DNA from: JBHFEI01 sp041928815
Lineage (GTDB): Bacteria; Pseudomonadota; Alphaproteobacteria; Rhizobiales; Rhizobiaceae
Direction of reading: 5' to 3'
DNA: 64,000 nt
Assembly (NCBI RefSeq): GCF_041928815.1
Contig: NZ_JBHFEI010000008.1
Coordinates: 124,001-188,000 of the forward strand
Shown here: piece after piece, positions 1 to 10,730 of the stretch
Layout of the letters: each line of letters begins with the position of its first letter
Numbering within the stretch: position 1 is the stretch's first letter
Position numbers and translations under genes: made by a program
Notes under the pieces: generated by a model
The model's input: the letters and a program-made list of their open reading frames with translations, nothing else
Database searches by the model: none
What the model was told of the DNA's origin: nothing

Positions 1-158
1 ATGAACACCGCCTGCCCCATCGTCACCCCCGCCTCGGAGGCGAAGGCACCGAAGCCGACGAAGGAGAGCATCAGGATGATCGCGGGCAGGCTGGCGATGC
101 CGCGCACGCCCCTGAGGAACCACGAGAGACCCGTGCCTTCCGCGCCGGCGCCCGTCAC
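1..158 (-). CDS. AzlC-family branched-chain amino acid permease, N-terminal fragment
   Basis: This is the first ~52 codons of a minus-strand gene cut by the window edge. Translating from a GTG at 158-156 gives a short polar N-terminus, a SWFLRGVRG segment, a first hydrophobic helix (IILMLSFVGFGAFA) and then SEAGVTMGQAVFM. This is the layout of AzlC proteins, the large subunit of AzlCD-type branched-chain amino acid exporters in the inner membrane. A GGAGG ribosome-binding site lies about 6 bases before the GTG. The family call rests on one short hydrophobic segment, so it is an inference; the partner AzlD gene would lie outside the window. Confidence 0.6.
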   Translation of the reverse strand, partial: MTGAGAEGTGLSWFLRGVRGIASLPAIILMLSFVGFGAFASEAGVTMGQAVF

Positions 159-715
159 CGTCGGCCTCCGGGCGGCCGCATGAAACGGCGCCCTTTGTTC
201 CCGCCCGGCGCTGCTACCGTCCCCGGGAAGGAGTCCGCAGATCGAACACGGCAGGACGCAGGATCGTCTTTCACGACGGCGGGCCTCATCGGACTTCGGC
301 TGGCCCCTTCGCCAGAGGCGGCGAACGGGGACAAAGACGGCGGCGGGCCGCCTTCCAACCGGTCCCGCGCATGATGAGGGAATCGATTCAACGGCTTCGC
401 AACCTGTCTTAACCTACAGCATGTCGCGCAAAAGCATGCAGCGCTTTTGTCATGACGTCATGCGCAAAAGCGCAGATCCGGGCGACGTCTGTCGACGCGT
501 CGCGAATTTCGGACTCCTCGACAGCACGCCTTGCAGGATCCGCAGCGGTGTATCGGGAAGACATGCGTACAAACGCGCACGGCCGGATCCGGCGGACTGC
601 GATACAGGATTGCGGGGAGACGCTGCGACAGGGGCGAGTGGCAGCCTTGAGGCCGGGTGCGGAGACGGAGGATTGCCGACGGGATCCATTGTCGCGGATG
701 GGTTGCCGGTCCGGC
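159..715. other. Non-coding gap between the azlC-like gene and clpA
   Basis: No convincing gene is seen in this ~560-base gap. Open frames on both strands here lack family resemblance and plausible ribosome-binding sites. It must hold the promoter of the azlC-like gene (minus strand). A palindromic repeat-like block at 418-475 is listed separately, and the clpA terminator closes the right end. Confidence 0.6.
418..475. repeat. Palindromic intergenic repeat-like block
   Basis: The block contains CAAAAGC/GCTTTTG arms (7 bp) around 428-449, a perfect 12-bp palindrome CATGACGTCATG at 451-462, and a second GCGCAAAAGCGC palindrome at about 462-473. The wording (ATGTCGCGCAAAAG...GCAGCG.TTTTG) resembles short palindromic repeats that I recall as common in Rhizobiaceae intergenic regions. 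That family assignment is from memory and unverified; the palindromes themselves are seen directly. Confidence 0.5.
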
Positions 716-752
716 ATAAAGCGACGCCGCTCCGGTATTCCGGCGCGGCGTC
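716..752 (-). terminator. Probable terminator of clpS-clpA
   Basis: Read on the minus strand just after the clpA stop, GACGCCGC (752-745) pairs perfectly with GCGGCGTC (730-723), with an inner CCGG/CCGG extension. It is followed by GCTTTATG, so the U-tract is short and the call is moderate. Confidence 0.55.
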
Positions 753-779
753 GTCATGCCCGATCGAGGACGGAGGCGG

Positions 780-3269
<2,490 letters not shown>

Positions 3270-3278
3270 GTTCGTTCC

Positions 3279-3629
3279 TCATTTCTTTTCCATGACGCAT
3301 TGCAGAGGATGCTGGTGCTGGCGGGCGAAGTCCATCACCTGGGTGACTTTCGTCTCGGCGACCTCATAGGTGAAGACGCCGCACTCCCCCACGCCGTGAT
3401 TGTGGACGTGGAGCATGATATGGGTCGCCGCCTCCCGGTCTTTCTGGAAGAAGCGTTCGAGAATGTGGATGACGAACTCCATCGGCGTGTAGTCGTCGTT
3501 GAGGAGGAGAACGCGGTAGAGGCTCGGCTTCTTCGTCTTCGGCTGGGTGCGCGTGATCACGGAGGTCCCGCGCCCGGGGCCCTCCCCGTCCTGATCCTTG
3601 TCCTGCATCGTGACCGGCTTGGCGATCAT
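3279..3629 (-). CDS. clpS: ClpS adaptor protein for ClpAP
   Basis: 116 residues. ClpS binds N-degron substrates and delivers them to ClpA. The conserved core YRVLLLNDDYTPMEFVI and the substrate-pocket region (NHGVGECGVFTYEVAETK) are intact. The frame is open further upstream to 3746, but I chose the ATG at 3629 (MIAKPVTMQ) because the family normally begins there and an AAGGGA ribosome-binding site precedes it. It lies immediately upstream of clpA on the same strand. The promoter should lie between 3630 and the phasin terminator at 3805. Confidence 0.95.
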   Translation of the reverse strand: MIAKPVTMQDKDQDGEGPGRGTSVITRTQPKTKKPSLYRVLLLNDDYTPMEFVIHILERFFQKDREAATHIMLHVHNHGVGECGVFTYEVAETKVTQVMDFARQHQHPLQCVMEKK

Positions 3630-3804
3630 TTCGTCTGAATTCCCTTGCGCCGCCGGCCCGGGCCGGCATCCTTCTGCGGTCGTTGCGTGTCTGTCCACAT
3701 CTAGTGGTTTGTCGACCGATTTTAAGACCCTTCCGCCGCACTGCAATCATATTCGCATGATCAGGCGTGATTTGATCGCAAATTCGAGCGGGCCGGACGA
3801 CGGC

Positions 3805-3842
3805 AAACAAAAAACCGGCCGGGACGAGCCGCGGCCGGTTTC
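3805..3842 (-). terminator. Rho-independent terminator of the phasin gene
   Basis: On the minus strand, just past the phasin stop, AACCGGCCG pairs with CGGCCGGTT around a short loop and is followed by TTTTTTGTTT. This is a textbook intrinsic terminator separating the phasin transcript from clpS-clpA. Confidence 0.85.
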
Positions 3843-3871
3843 GATGATCGTTCGCCAGGATGGCGTCGGGC

Positions 3872-4234
3872 TTACGCCGCCGCTGCGGTCGCCGCCGACT
3901 TCACCACGGCCGTCGCCTTGGCGACCGGCGCCTCGTAGGGCCTGTAGGCTTCCTTGGCGAGATCGGCATACATTTCGCCGACCTTGGTCGCCTGGGCGAC
4001 ATAGCCCTCATAGGCCGACTTGACATAGGCCGTCTGCAGCTCGAACGCGGCCTCGACGCTCTTGACCTTGGTCAGCCGGTCGAAATGGGACAGGCTGTCC
4101 TCGAAGGACTTCTTAGAGTAGTCGGCGGCTTCCGTGGCGATCGCCTGGAAGCCGCGGGTGAGCGTGGAATAGCTCTTCAGGGCCGCGTCGACGGCTTCCT
4201 TGCTCTTCTTGGTGCTGTCTTCGAAATTGAACAT
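3872..4234 (-). CDS. Phasin (PHB granule-associated protein)
   Basis: 120-residue, largely helical protein starting MFNFEDSTKKSKEAVDAALK, with the phasin segment around STLTRGFQAIATEAADYSKKS and an Ala-rich tail (AVVKSAATAAAA). Phasins coat polyhydroxybutyrate granules and control their size. I chose the ATG at 4234, preceded by GGGAG, over an in-frame ATG at 4294 that would put the promoter inside the coding region. It is monocistronic, with its own terminator and a strong promoter carrying paired operator-like sites, which suggests control by a PHB-sensing repressor. Confidence 0.88.
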   Translation of the reverse strand: MFNFEDSTKKSKEAVDAALKSYSTLTRGFQAIATEAADYSKKSFEDSLSHFDRLTKVKSVEAAFELQTAYVKSAYEGYVAQATKVGEMYADLAKEAYRPYEAPVAKATAVVKSAATAAAA

Positions 4235-4265
4235 GGCATTTCTCCCGTCTTGGTTTCTACGACGC

Positions 4266-4312
4266 AATTTATGTGCGATGCACAAATTTGTCAAGTGTCA
4301 TGTTGCATTGCA
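4266..4312 (-). promoter_or_regulatory. Phasin promoter with two TGC-N3-GCA operator-like sites
   Basis: On the minus strand, -35 TTGACA (4294-4289) and -10 TAAATT (4271-4266) are separated by exactly 17 bases. The spacer is largely filled by the palindrome TGTGCGATGCACA (4272-4284). A second TGC-N3-GCA half-palindrome pair sits at 4304-4312, centred 30 bases (about three helical turns) upstream of the first. This fits repressor sites of the PhaR/AniA type known to control phasin genes; the regulator itself is not in the window. Confidence 0.75.
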
Positions 4313-4423
4313 CAATGAACGGCTCCGTGGCGGGGCGGGCCACCCTCAGCGCCCTGGCGCGTACCGGGAGAAACTAGCGCCCGATTGAGTCGGGCGTTTG
4401 ACCTTCATCAAGGAAAGCGCGGA

Positions 4424-4627
4424 TCAAAGGTCGATGTCGAGGATCGCCATCGAGAAATTGTAGGACAGCTCGCCGTCCTCCTGGTCCTTGAAGATGACGC
4501 CGAGGAATTCGTCGCCGAGATAGACCTCCGCCGATTCGTCCTTGCGCGGCCGGGCCTTCACCACGATCTGCTGGTTCAGCGTGCGCTTGAAATAGGCTTC
4601 GAGCTTCTTGATTTCGTCGGGCTTCAC
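4424..4627 (-). CDS. DUF3126 family protein
   Basis: 67-residue protein of unknown function, recognised as DUF3126, a small alphaproteobacterial family, from MKPDEIKKLEAYFKRTLN and the downstream VYLGDEFLGVIFKDQEDGELSYNF region. It has no signal peptide or membrane segment and looks like a small cytosolic alpha/beta protein. It lies downstream of cysE on the same strand with a ~100-base gap, so co-transcription is possible. No function can be inferred from the sequence. Confidence 0.8.
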   Translation of the reverse strand: MKPDEIKKLEAYFKRTLNQQIVVKARPRKDESAEVYLGDEFLGVIFKDQEDGELSYNFSMAILDIDL

Positions 4628-4730
4628 GGTCGCTGTCTCCGTCGTCTGTTGATGCGGGCCGCTTCTTGCATGGCGATCCGCCCGGTGTAAACCCCGGCCG
4701 GTCGGGGAGCCATGCGCGCGCCGCGGCCCG

Positions 4731-5558
4731 TCAGATTTCGTAGGGCGCCAGGAGCTGGTCCATCGAGCGCGACGGCTCGGAGCATCCCGCCTCGCCGACC
4801 ACCTTCGCCGGCACGCCCGCGACCGTCGTCTTCGGCGGCACCGGCTTCAGCACGACGGAGCCGGCGGCAACGCGCGAGCAATGGCCGATATGGATGTTGC
4901 CGAGGATCTTTGCGCCGGCGCCGATCAGCACGCCGTTGCCAATCTTCGGATGGCGGTCGCTGCCCTCCTTGCCGGTCCCGCCGAGCGTGACGCCGTGCAG
5001 GATGGAGACGTTGTCGCCGATCGCGGCGGTCTCGCCGACGACGAGCCCGGTCGCGTGGTCGAGGAAGATGCCCATGCCGATGCGCGCCGCCGGATTGATG
5101 TCCGTCTGGAACACGCTCGATGCGCGGCTCTGCAGGTAGAGCGCGAAATCACGGCGCCCGTGGCCAAGCAGCCAGTGGGCGAGGCGATGGGTCTGGATGG
5201 CGTGGAAACCCTTGAAGTAGAGCACCGGCTCGAGGAAGCGGATGCAGGCCGGATCCCGGTCGTAGAAGGCCTGGATGTCGACGCGCAGGATCTTTCCCCA
5301 TTCCGGCATCTCGTCGCGCAGGTCGAGGAAGGCCTGGCGGATGACGCTCGCGCTGACGTCGGCGTGATCGAGGCGCTCGCTGATCCGGTGGATGACGCTT
5401 TCCTCGAGCGAGGCCTGGTTCAGCACCGTCGCATAGAAAAAGGTGGCGAGCACCGGCTCCCGCTCGGCGGCGAGCGCCGCCTCCTGCCGCAGCGCATCCC
5501 AGATCGGATCGATCGTCTTGACGATCTCGCCCGGGCGCATGTCTGTCTTGGCGACCAT
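4731..5558 (-). CDS. cysE: Serine O-acetyltransferase
   Basis: 275 residues. It transfers acetyl from acetyl-CoA to L-serine, the first step of cysteine synthesis. The N-terminal helical domain (IDPIWDALRQEA) is followed by a left-handed beta-helix of hexapeptide repeats with the catalytic-region motifs FLDHATGLVVGETA and ILHGVTLGGTG. The tail after AGVPAKVVGEAG is the feedback-inhibition/complex-forming region, though it ends in YEI. I placed the start at 5558 because GAAGGAGAG lies just upstream; the frame is open to 5699 without support. metC about 2.5 kb away is another sulfur amino acid gene. Confidence 0.95.
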   Translation of the reverse strand: MVAKTDMRPGEIVKTIDPIWDALRQEAALAAEREPVLATFFYATVLNQASLEESVIHRISERLDHADVSASVIRQAFLDLRDEMPEWGKILRVDIQAFYDRDPACIRFLEPVLYFKGFHAIQTHRLAHWLLGHGRRDFALYLQSRASSVFQTDINPAARIGMGIFLDHATGLVVGETAAIGDNVSILHGVTLGGTGKEGSDRHPKIGNGVLIGAGAKILGNIHIGHCSRVAAGSVVLKPVPPKTTVAGVPAKVVGEAGCSEPSRSMDQLLAPYEI

Positions 5559-5695
5559 GGCCGCTCTCCTTCTTGCGGGTCCGCGGAAGCGGAATGGTTT
5601 CCTCTGCCGGCCGCGAATTATAGGACATTTGTTCGATGACACCAATGGGTGACGCAGCGATGACGCGGCCGCCCCCCTGAAACTTCCGCCAGGCG

Positions 5696-6481
5696 TCAAC
5701 AGAGGGGGTGGCGCTTAAGGAATGCCAGCACCGCCGCCTTGAACACCTTGTCGCCGACCGCCAGCATATGGTCGCGTCCGGGGATGTCGAGGGCGGTCGC
5801 ATCCGGGATCAGCGCCGCCAGTTGCGCAGCCGAACCGGCGATGTCGTCCTTCGTTCCGACGCCGATCAGCACCGGCACCGAAAGCTGCGACACGGCCTCG
5901 CGCGTCAGAAGCGTGCGCGAGGTCGAGATGCAGGCGGCGAGCGCCTCCCGGTCGCTTTTCGTCTGGTCGGCAAAGGCGCGGAACATGCGCCCGCGCGCAT
6001 GGGTGACCGTGTCGATCGACGGGGCGAGGAGCGCGTCGGCGATCGGGTCCCAGTCGCCCACCCCTTCGACGATGCCGATGCCGAGCCCGCCGAGGATCAG
6101 CGCGCCGACGCGCCCGGGCGCGGCAAGGGCGAGAAAGGCGGCGACGCGCGCGCCCATCGAATAGCCCATGACATGGGCGCGCGCGACATTCAGGTGGTCG
6201 AGCAGCGCCAGCCCGTCGCGCGCCATCGCCTCCGGCCGGTAGAGGTCCGCCTCATGCGGCTTGGCGCTTTCGCCGTGGCCGCGATGGTCGAAGGCGATCA
6301 CCCGGTAGCCGGCGTCGCCGAGCGTCTTCAGCCAGCCGGGATACACCCAGTTGACCCGGGCGGTCGAGGCAAAGCCGTGCATCAGCAGCACGGGCGGGCC
6401 GTCCGGATCGCCGGCATCGAAATAGGCGATCTCCAGCCCCTCGGAGAGGAACCGCGACTGGGGGGGCGGCGTGAGGTCCAT
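5696..6481 (-). CDS. Alpha/beta hydrolase
   Basis: 261-residue single-domain alpha/beta hydrolase of unknown substrate. The catalytic triad can be placed: nucleophile Ser108 in GYSMG, acid at Asp212 or Asp213 in GTKDD, and His238 in GRDHML. An oxyanion-hole HGF motif lies near residue 35 (LLMHGFAST). There is no signal peptide. It is upstream of cysE on the same strand (137-base gap) and divergent from the zinc-finger gene. Esterase, lactonase and haloperoxidase-like activities are all possible. Confidence 0.85.
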   Translation of the reverse strand: MDLTPPPQSRFLSEGLEIAYFDAGDPDGPPVLLMHGFASTARVNWVYPGWLKTLGDAGYRVIAFDHRGHGESAKPHEADLYRPEAMARDGLALLDHLNVARAHVMGYSMGARVAAFLALAAPGRVGALILGGLGIGIVEGVGDWDPIADALLAPSIDTVTHARGRMFRAFADQTKSDREALAACISTSRTLLTREAVSQLSVPVLIGVGTKDDIAGSAAQLAALIPDATALDIPGRDHMLAVGDKVFKAAVLAFLKRHPLC

Positions 6482-6643
6482 CGGCGGCGGTGTCCTTCGT
6501 CTTTCTCTCCCCGCGCTGTCGGCGCGGGTCCGTCGTCAAGCCGGCACAGCGACATCTTTGACGCTACACATTTCGGATAAAGCCTTTTATGGTGCCGCCG
6601 CATGTCAAGCAATGACAGAAGAAGAGCGCAAGCGGAGCGATCC

Positions 6644-6889
6644 ATGGCCGGGCACAGCATTCCCCATTTCCAGAACGACAACGGATACCGGGTCATCGAG
6701 ATCGGCGTGAAGGAATTCATGTGCACCGGCGCGTCGATTCCCTTCGATCACCCGCACATCTTCATCGACATGGGGTCCGATTCGGAAAAGGTCTGCTCCT
6801 ACTGCTCGACGCTCTACCGCTACAATCCGAGCCTCCACGGCGACGCCACCCAGCCGCCGGGCTGCACCTTCGCCTTCGAGGCCGCGTGA
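6644..6889 (+). CDS. CHCC-type zinc-finger protein (NDUFS6-like)
   Basis: 81-residue protein ending in a zf-CHCC domain: Cys in EFMCTG, His in DHPHIFID, then CSYC, the C-H-C-C zinc ligand set shared with the mitochondrial complex I accessory subunit NDUFS6. Alphaproteobacterial homologues are thought to have a related role in complex I assembly. I chose the ATG at 6644 (MAGHSIPHF), which has a GGAGCG ribosome-binding site; the upstream ATG at 6602 has none. It is followed by the monooxygenase gene on the same strand. Confidence 0.85.
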   Translation: MAGHSIPHFQNDNGYRVIEIGVKEFMCTGASIPFDHPHIFIDMGSDSEKVCSYCSTLYRYNPSLHGDATQPPGCTFAFEAA

Positions 6890-6923
6890 TCGACGGGGCG
6901 GGCATGCCCCGACCGGTGAACCG

Positions 6924-8084
6924 GTGAGCGAGCGGATGCGGCATGCGGCAATCGTCGGCGCCGGCATTGCCGGCCTGACGGCGGCCCTGTCGCTGGCGCG
7001 CAAGGGCTGGCGTGTCGTCGTCATCGAGAAGGCCGCCCAGTTGAGCGAAACGGGCGCGGGGCTGCAACTGTCGCCCAATGCGACGCACATCCTCGACCGG
7101 CTCGGCCTCCTTCCAGTGCTGGCGCGGGACTGGCTGGAGCCCGAGACGATTCGCCTTTGCGACGGCGCGACGCTGAAGCCCGTCGCGGCCGTTTCGACCG
7201 GCGCCTTCGCCCGGGACAGATGGGGGGCGCCCTATGCGGCGCTGTCGCGCGCGGCCCTGCACTCCGCCCTTCTCGACGCTGTGCGCGCCAGCCCCTCCTG
7301 CCGCCTCGTCACCGGCTGCGCGATCGGCGCCTCCGATCCGGCACGCGAAATCGCGACGGTCACCGGCGACGCACCGGCGCTCGTCGTCGGCGCCGACGGC
7401 CTTCGCTCGACGCTTCGCCGCCATGTCCCGCAGGCAGGGCTGATGAAGCCGGCCGGTGTCGCCGCCTGGCGTCTCGTCGTGCCGCCGGCCGAGGCACCGG
7501 AGGTGCTCGACCGCAGCAATGTCGCGGCCTTCCTCGGGCCGGGCGCCCATCTCGTCAGCTATCCGATGGGCGGCGCCCGCGGCTTCAACATCGTCGCGAT
7601 CACCGCGGCGCCAGCGGACGGAGACGATGCGGCCGGCAGAGCGACCCTGCGCGCGGCTTTTTCCAGCTGGCATCCGTCGCTGCGGTCCCTCCTCGACCGG
7701 CCGGAAAACGAGATCGGCGTCTGGCTGCTGCACGGCATCGGCGAAGGCCGGTGGCAGGATGGCAATGCCACCGTGCTGATCGGCGATGCCGCCCATGCGA
7801 TGATGCCGTTCGCCGCGCAAGGGGCGGCGATGGCGATCGAGGACGCGTTCGAGCTCGCGACCTTCGTCTCCCGCGGCGACGCGGTCGCCCCGGCCCTCGC
7901 CGCGTTCGAGGCGCACCGCCGGCCGCGCATCCGCCGCGTGCGGGCGCGCGGCGACTTCAACCGCTTCGCCTATCACGCGCGCGGCCCCGTGCGCCTTGGC
8001 CGCGACATCGTCCTGTCGCTGCGCGGGCCCGAGCGGCTCGCCTCCGGCTTCGACTGGCTTTACGGCTACCGCGCCCGCGACTGA
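6924..8084 (+). CDS. FAD-dependent monooxygenase (UbiH / salicylate hydroxylase-like)
   Basis: 386-residue group A flavoprotein monooxygenase. The Rossmann dinucleotide motif GAGIAGL is at the N-terminus, the second FAD motif is LVVGADGLRS, and the GD motif appears as VLIGDAAHAM followed by MPFAAQGAAMAIED. The substrate is unknown; ring hydroxylation of an aromatic is typical of the family. The start is either GTG 6924 or ATG 6936, and neither has a decisive ribosome-binding site. It converges with metC, 9 bases apart. Confidence 0.85.
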   Translation: MSERMRHAAIVGAGIAGLTAALSLARKGWRVVVIEKAAQLSETGAGLQLSPNATHILDRLGLLPVLARDWLEPETIRLCDGATLKPVAAVSTGAFARDRWGAPYAALSRAALHSALLDAVRASPSCRLVTGCAIGASDPAREIATVTGDAPALVVGADGLRSTLRRHVPQAGLMKPAGVAAWRLVVPPAEAPEVLDRSNVAAFLGPGAHLVSYPMGGARGFNIVAITAAPADGDDAAGRATLRAAFSSWHPSLRSLLDRPENEIGVWLLHGIGEGRWQDGNATVLIGDAAHAMMPFAAQGAAMAIEDAFELATFVSRGDAVAPALAAFEAHRRPRIRRVRARGDFNRFAYHARGPVRLGRDIVLSLRGPERLASGFDWLYGYRARD

Positions 8085-8093
8085 GGCGGGCGC

Positions 8094-9284
8094 TCAGACC
8101 CCCGCGGCAGCCGCGAAGCCTGCCTCAAGGTCACGCTTCAGGTCCGGGACGTCCTCGAGGCCGATCTGCAGCCGGAGCACCGGTCCCTCCGACGGCGCCT
8201 TGGCGATCGTGCGGTCGGAGAGGTTGACGTGGACGGCAAGGCTCTCGTAGCCACCCCAGGAATAGCCGAGCCCGAAGATCCTCAGCGCATCGAGGAAGGC
8301 ATGGGCCTTGCGCTTGAAGGCGGCCTGCGTGTCGACCTTGAGCACAAAGGAGAAGATGCCGCTCGCGCCCTTGAAGTCGCGCTTCCAGAGATCGTGCCCG
8401 GGGAAATCCGGCAGCGCCGGGTGGAGGACGCGCGCCACTTCGTCGCGCTGCGAAAGCCATGTCGCCAGTTCGAGCGCCGCCGCCTGATGCCGTTCCAGCC
8501 GGAGGCCCATGGTGCGCAGGCCGCGCAGGATCTGGTAGCTGTCGTCGGGCGCGCCGCAGATGCCGAGCGTGATCGCCGCCTCCTTCAGCCGGCCGAGGCA
8601 GGCGGCATTGGCCGAGACCGTTCCCATCAGGATGTCCGAATGGCCGGAGGGGTATTTGGTCGCGGCGTGGATCGACAGGTCGACGCCATGGTCGAGGGGG
8701 CGGAAATAGAGCGGCGTCGCCCAGGTATTGTCCATCGCCACCACGGCGCCATGGGCGTGGGCGACGGTCGAGATCGCGCCGATGTCCTGCATCTCGAAGG
8801 TGTTCGAGCCCGGCGCCTCGGTGTGGACCAGCCGGGTGTTCGGCCGCATCCGCGCGGCGATGCCGGCGCCGATGCCCGGATCGTAGTATTCGACGTCCAC
8901 GCCGAGGCGCGAAAGCATCGTGTCGCAGAAATGGCGGGTCGGTGCATAGACGGAATCGACGATCAGGGCGTGGTCGCCGGCCGAGAGGAAGCCCAGGAAG
9001 GGCACGGTGACGGCGGCGAGCCCCGTCGGCACGAGGATCGTGCCGGCGGAGCCCTCCAGCGCGTCGATCGCCTCGCAGAGCGCATCGGTCGTCGGCGTGC
9101 CGCGGGTGCCGTAGGTGTATTTCTGCGCCCGGCGCTCCATCGTGCCTGCATCGGGAAAGAGCACCGTCGAGGCATGGACCACCGGCGGATTGACGAAGCC
9201 GTGATAGTCGCCTGGACGGTTGCCGATATGGGCGAGCCGCGTATTGACGCCCGCCTCGTCCAGAGTTTCCGGGGACTTCGCCAT
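8094..9284 (-). CDS. metC: Cystathionine beta-lyase (PLP-dependent)
   Basis: 396-residue Cys/Met-metabolism PLP enzyme that cleaves cystathionine to homocysteine in methionine synthesis. The Schiff-base lysine is Lys210 in IHAATKYPSGHSDI, and MDNTWATPLYFRPL is the conserved cofactor region. I chose ATG 9284 (MAKSPETLDE), preceded by AGAGG; an earlier in-frame ATG lies at 9347. Position next to aapJ is shared with other rhizobia. Cystathionine gamma-synthase/lyase activity cannot be excluded from sequence alone. Confidence 0.9.
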   Translation of the reverse strand: MAKSPETLDEAGVNTRLAHIGNRPGDYHGFVNPPVVHASTVLFPDAGTMERRAQKYTYGTRGTPTTDALCEAIDALEGSAGTILVPTGLAAVTVPFLGFLSAGDHALIVDSVYAPTRHFCDTMLSRLGVDVEYYDPGIGAGIAARMRPNTRLVHTEAPGSNTFEMQDIGAISTVAHAHGAVVAMDNTWATPLYFRPLDHGVDLSIHAATKYPSGHSDILMGTVSANAACLGRLKEAAITLGICGAPDDSYQILRGLRTMGLRLERHQAAALELATWLSQRDEVARVLHPALPDFPGHDLWKRDFKGASGIFSFVLKVDTQAAFKRKAHAFLDALRIFGLGYSWGGYESLAVHVNLSDRTIAKAPSEGPVLRLQIGLEDVPDLKRDLEAGFAAAAGV

Positions 9285-9622
9285 GTCTTGCCTCTTCAGA
9301 TCCGAATATGAGGCCGGACTTTTCGACGGGCGCGCCGCCGGGGTCAAGACAAAAGAAGGAAGAGGACGATGCGGGCCGAAGGGAAAACTGTCGGTTTTTT
9401 ACGCAAGGGAATGCCCGAATCCCCTTATTCCGCCCAAAGAAATGTCAATTATATCGATTTCCCACAGATGGCACAGAATTTCGGCAGCACGGCTTGACCC
9501 TCGGCCAATTTGCGCATGTGATAGGTTTCACGCGCGCCGGGAGGTGATGGGCCGGTACACCGCCCTCAAAGTCACAAGGCGAACGTGACACAATACAAAG
9601 ACAACAGAAAAAGGTTGGGAAA
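9285..9622. promoter_or_regulatory. metC-aapJ divergent regulatory region
   Basis: This 338-base gap between divergent genes contains no coding sequence that I can support. A plus-strand promoter candidate is TTGACC (9494-9499), 17-base spacer, TGTGAT (9517-9522). This gives an aapJ leader of roughly 90 bases. The metC promoter should lie nearer 9300-9400 but I could not pick a clear one. The stretch just before aapJ is A-rich. Confidence 0.5.
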
Positions 9623-10651
9623 ATGGCGAAAAAAATTCTGACAGTTCTGGCCGGCGCCGCTGTGCTGGGCCTCGGCGCCCAGGCAGCCTCGGGGGCGACG
9701 CTCGACGACGTCAAGGCGAAGGGTTTCGTGCAGTGCGGCGTGAACGGCTCGAACCTGGCGGGCTTCGGCGCGCAGGATTCCTCGGGCAACTGGTCCGGTC
9801 TCGACGTGGACCTGTGCCGCGCGGTCGCCGCCGCCGTCTTCGGGGACGCGACGAAGGTGAAGTACACGCCCCTTTCGGCAAAGGACCGCTTCCCGGCGCT
9901 GCAGTCCGGCGAGATCGACGTGCTCGCCCGCAACACGACCTGGACTGCGAGCCGCGATTCGCAGCTCGGCTTCGATTTCCGCGCGGTCAACTATTATGAC
10001 GGCCAGGGCTTCATGACCCGCAAGGAACTCGGCGTCTCCTCGGCGCTCGAGCTGTCCGGCGCCGCCGTCTGCGTCCAGACCGGCACGACGACCGAGCTCA
10101 ACCTCGCCGACTATTTCAAGGCCAACAAGCTCGAATACAAGCCGGTGGTCTTCGAGAAGCAGGAAGAGGTCGACGCGGCCTACAATGCCGGCCGCTGCGA
10201 CGTCTACACCACCGACCAGTCCGGCCTCTACTCGATCCGCCTGTCGCTCGCCAATCCGGCCGACCACGTCATCCTGCCCGAGATCATCTCGAAGGAGCCG
10301 CTCGGGCCCGCCGTGCGCCAGGGCGATTCCAAGTGGTTCGACGTCGTCTCCTATGCGCATTACGCCATGGTGACGGCCGAGGAATTCGGCATCACCTCGG
10401 CAAATGTCGAGGAGATGAAGGCGTCGGAGAACCCGGACATCAAGCGCTTCCTCGGCGAGGAAGCCGAATCGACGATCGGCGCCGATCTCGGCCTGCCGAA
10501 GGACTGGGCCGTGCAGATCGTCAAGCAGGTCGGCAATTACGGTGAATCCTTCGAGCGCAATGTCGGCCAGGGCAGCTCGCTGAAGATCGACCGCGGCCTC
10601 AACGCGCTGTGGACCAAGGGCGGCCTGCAATACGCCCCGCCGATCCGCTAA
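9623..10651 (+). CDS. aapJ: General L-amino acid ABC transporter, periplasmic binding protein AapJ
   Basis: 342 residues with a signal peptide (MAKKILTVLAGAAVLGLGAQAASG) and a family-3 solute-binding fold (LDDVKAKGFVQCGVNG, GLDVDLCRAVAAAVFGD, RFPALQSGEIDVLARNTTWT). It captures a broad range of L-amino acids in the periplasm for AapQMP. It is the first gene of the aap operon. A strong stem-loop directly after its stop probably raises its expression over the permease genes. Confidence 0.96.
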   Translation: MAKKILTVLAGAAVLGLGAQAASGATLDDVKAKGFVQCGVNGSNLAGFGAQDSSGNWSGLDVDLCRAVAAAVFGDATKVKYTPLSAKDRFPALQSGEIDVLARNTTWTASRDSQLGFDFRAVNYYDGQGFMTRKELGVSSALELSGAAVCVQTGTTTELNLADYFKANKLEYKPVVFEKQEEVDAAYNAGRCDVYTTDQSGLYSIRLSLANPADHVILPEIISKEPLGPAVRQGDSKWFDVVSYAHYAMVTAEEFGITSANVEEMKASENPDIKRFLGEEAESTIGADLGLPKDWAVQIVKQVGNYGESFERNVGQGSSLKIDRGLNALWTKGGLQYAPPIR

Positions 10652-10671
10652 GCGGGCACGGCACGCATTCC

Positions 10672-10693
10672 GGGGGCGGGCCCGCCCGCCCCC
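10672..10693 (+). promoter_or_regulatory. Stem-loop between aapJ and aapQ
   Basis: Perfect 9-bp arms GGGGGCGGG (10672-10680) and CCCGCCCCC (10685-10693) close a 4-base loop. There is no U-tract, so it is probably an mRNA-stabilising or partial-attenuation element rather than a terminator. Confidence 0.7.
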
Positions 10694-10730
10694 TCGACCG
10701 GAACGCCCGGACAAAAGGGCGGCCGAAAAA

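Noticed and set aside
1..183. 60-codon plus-strand frame at the left edge
   Set aside because: The opposite strand reads as the start of an AzlC-type membrane protein with GGAGG upstream of GTG, which explains the open frame.
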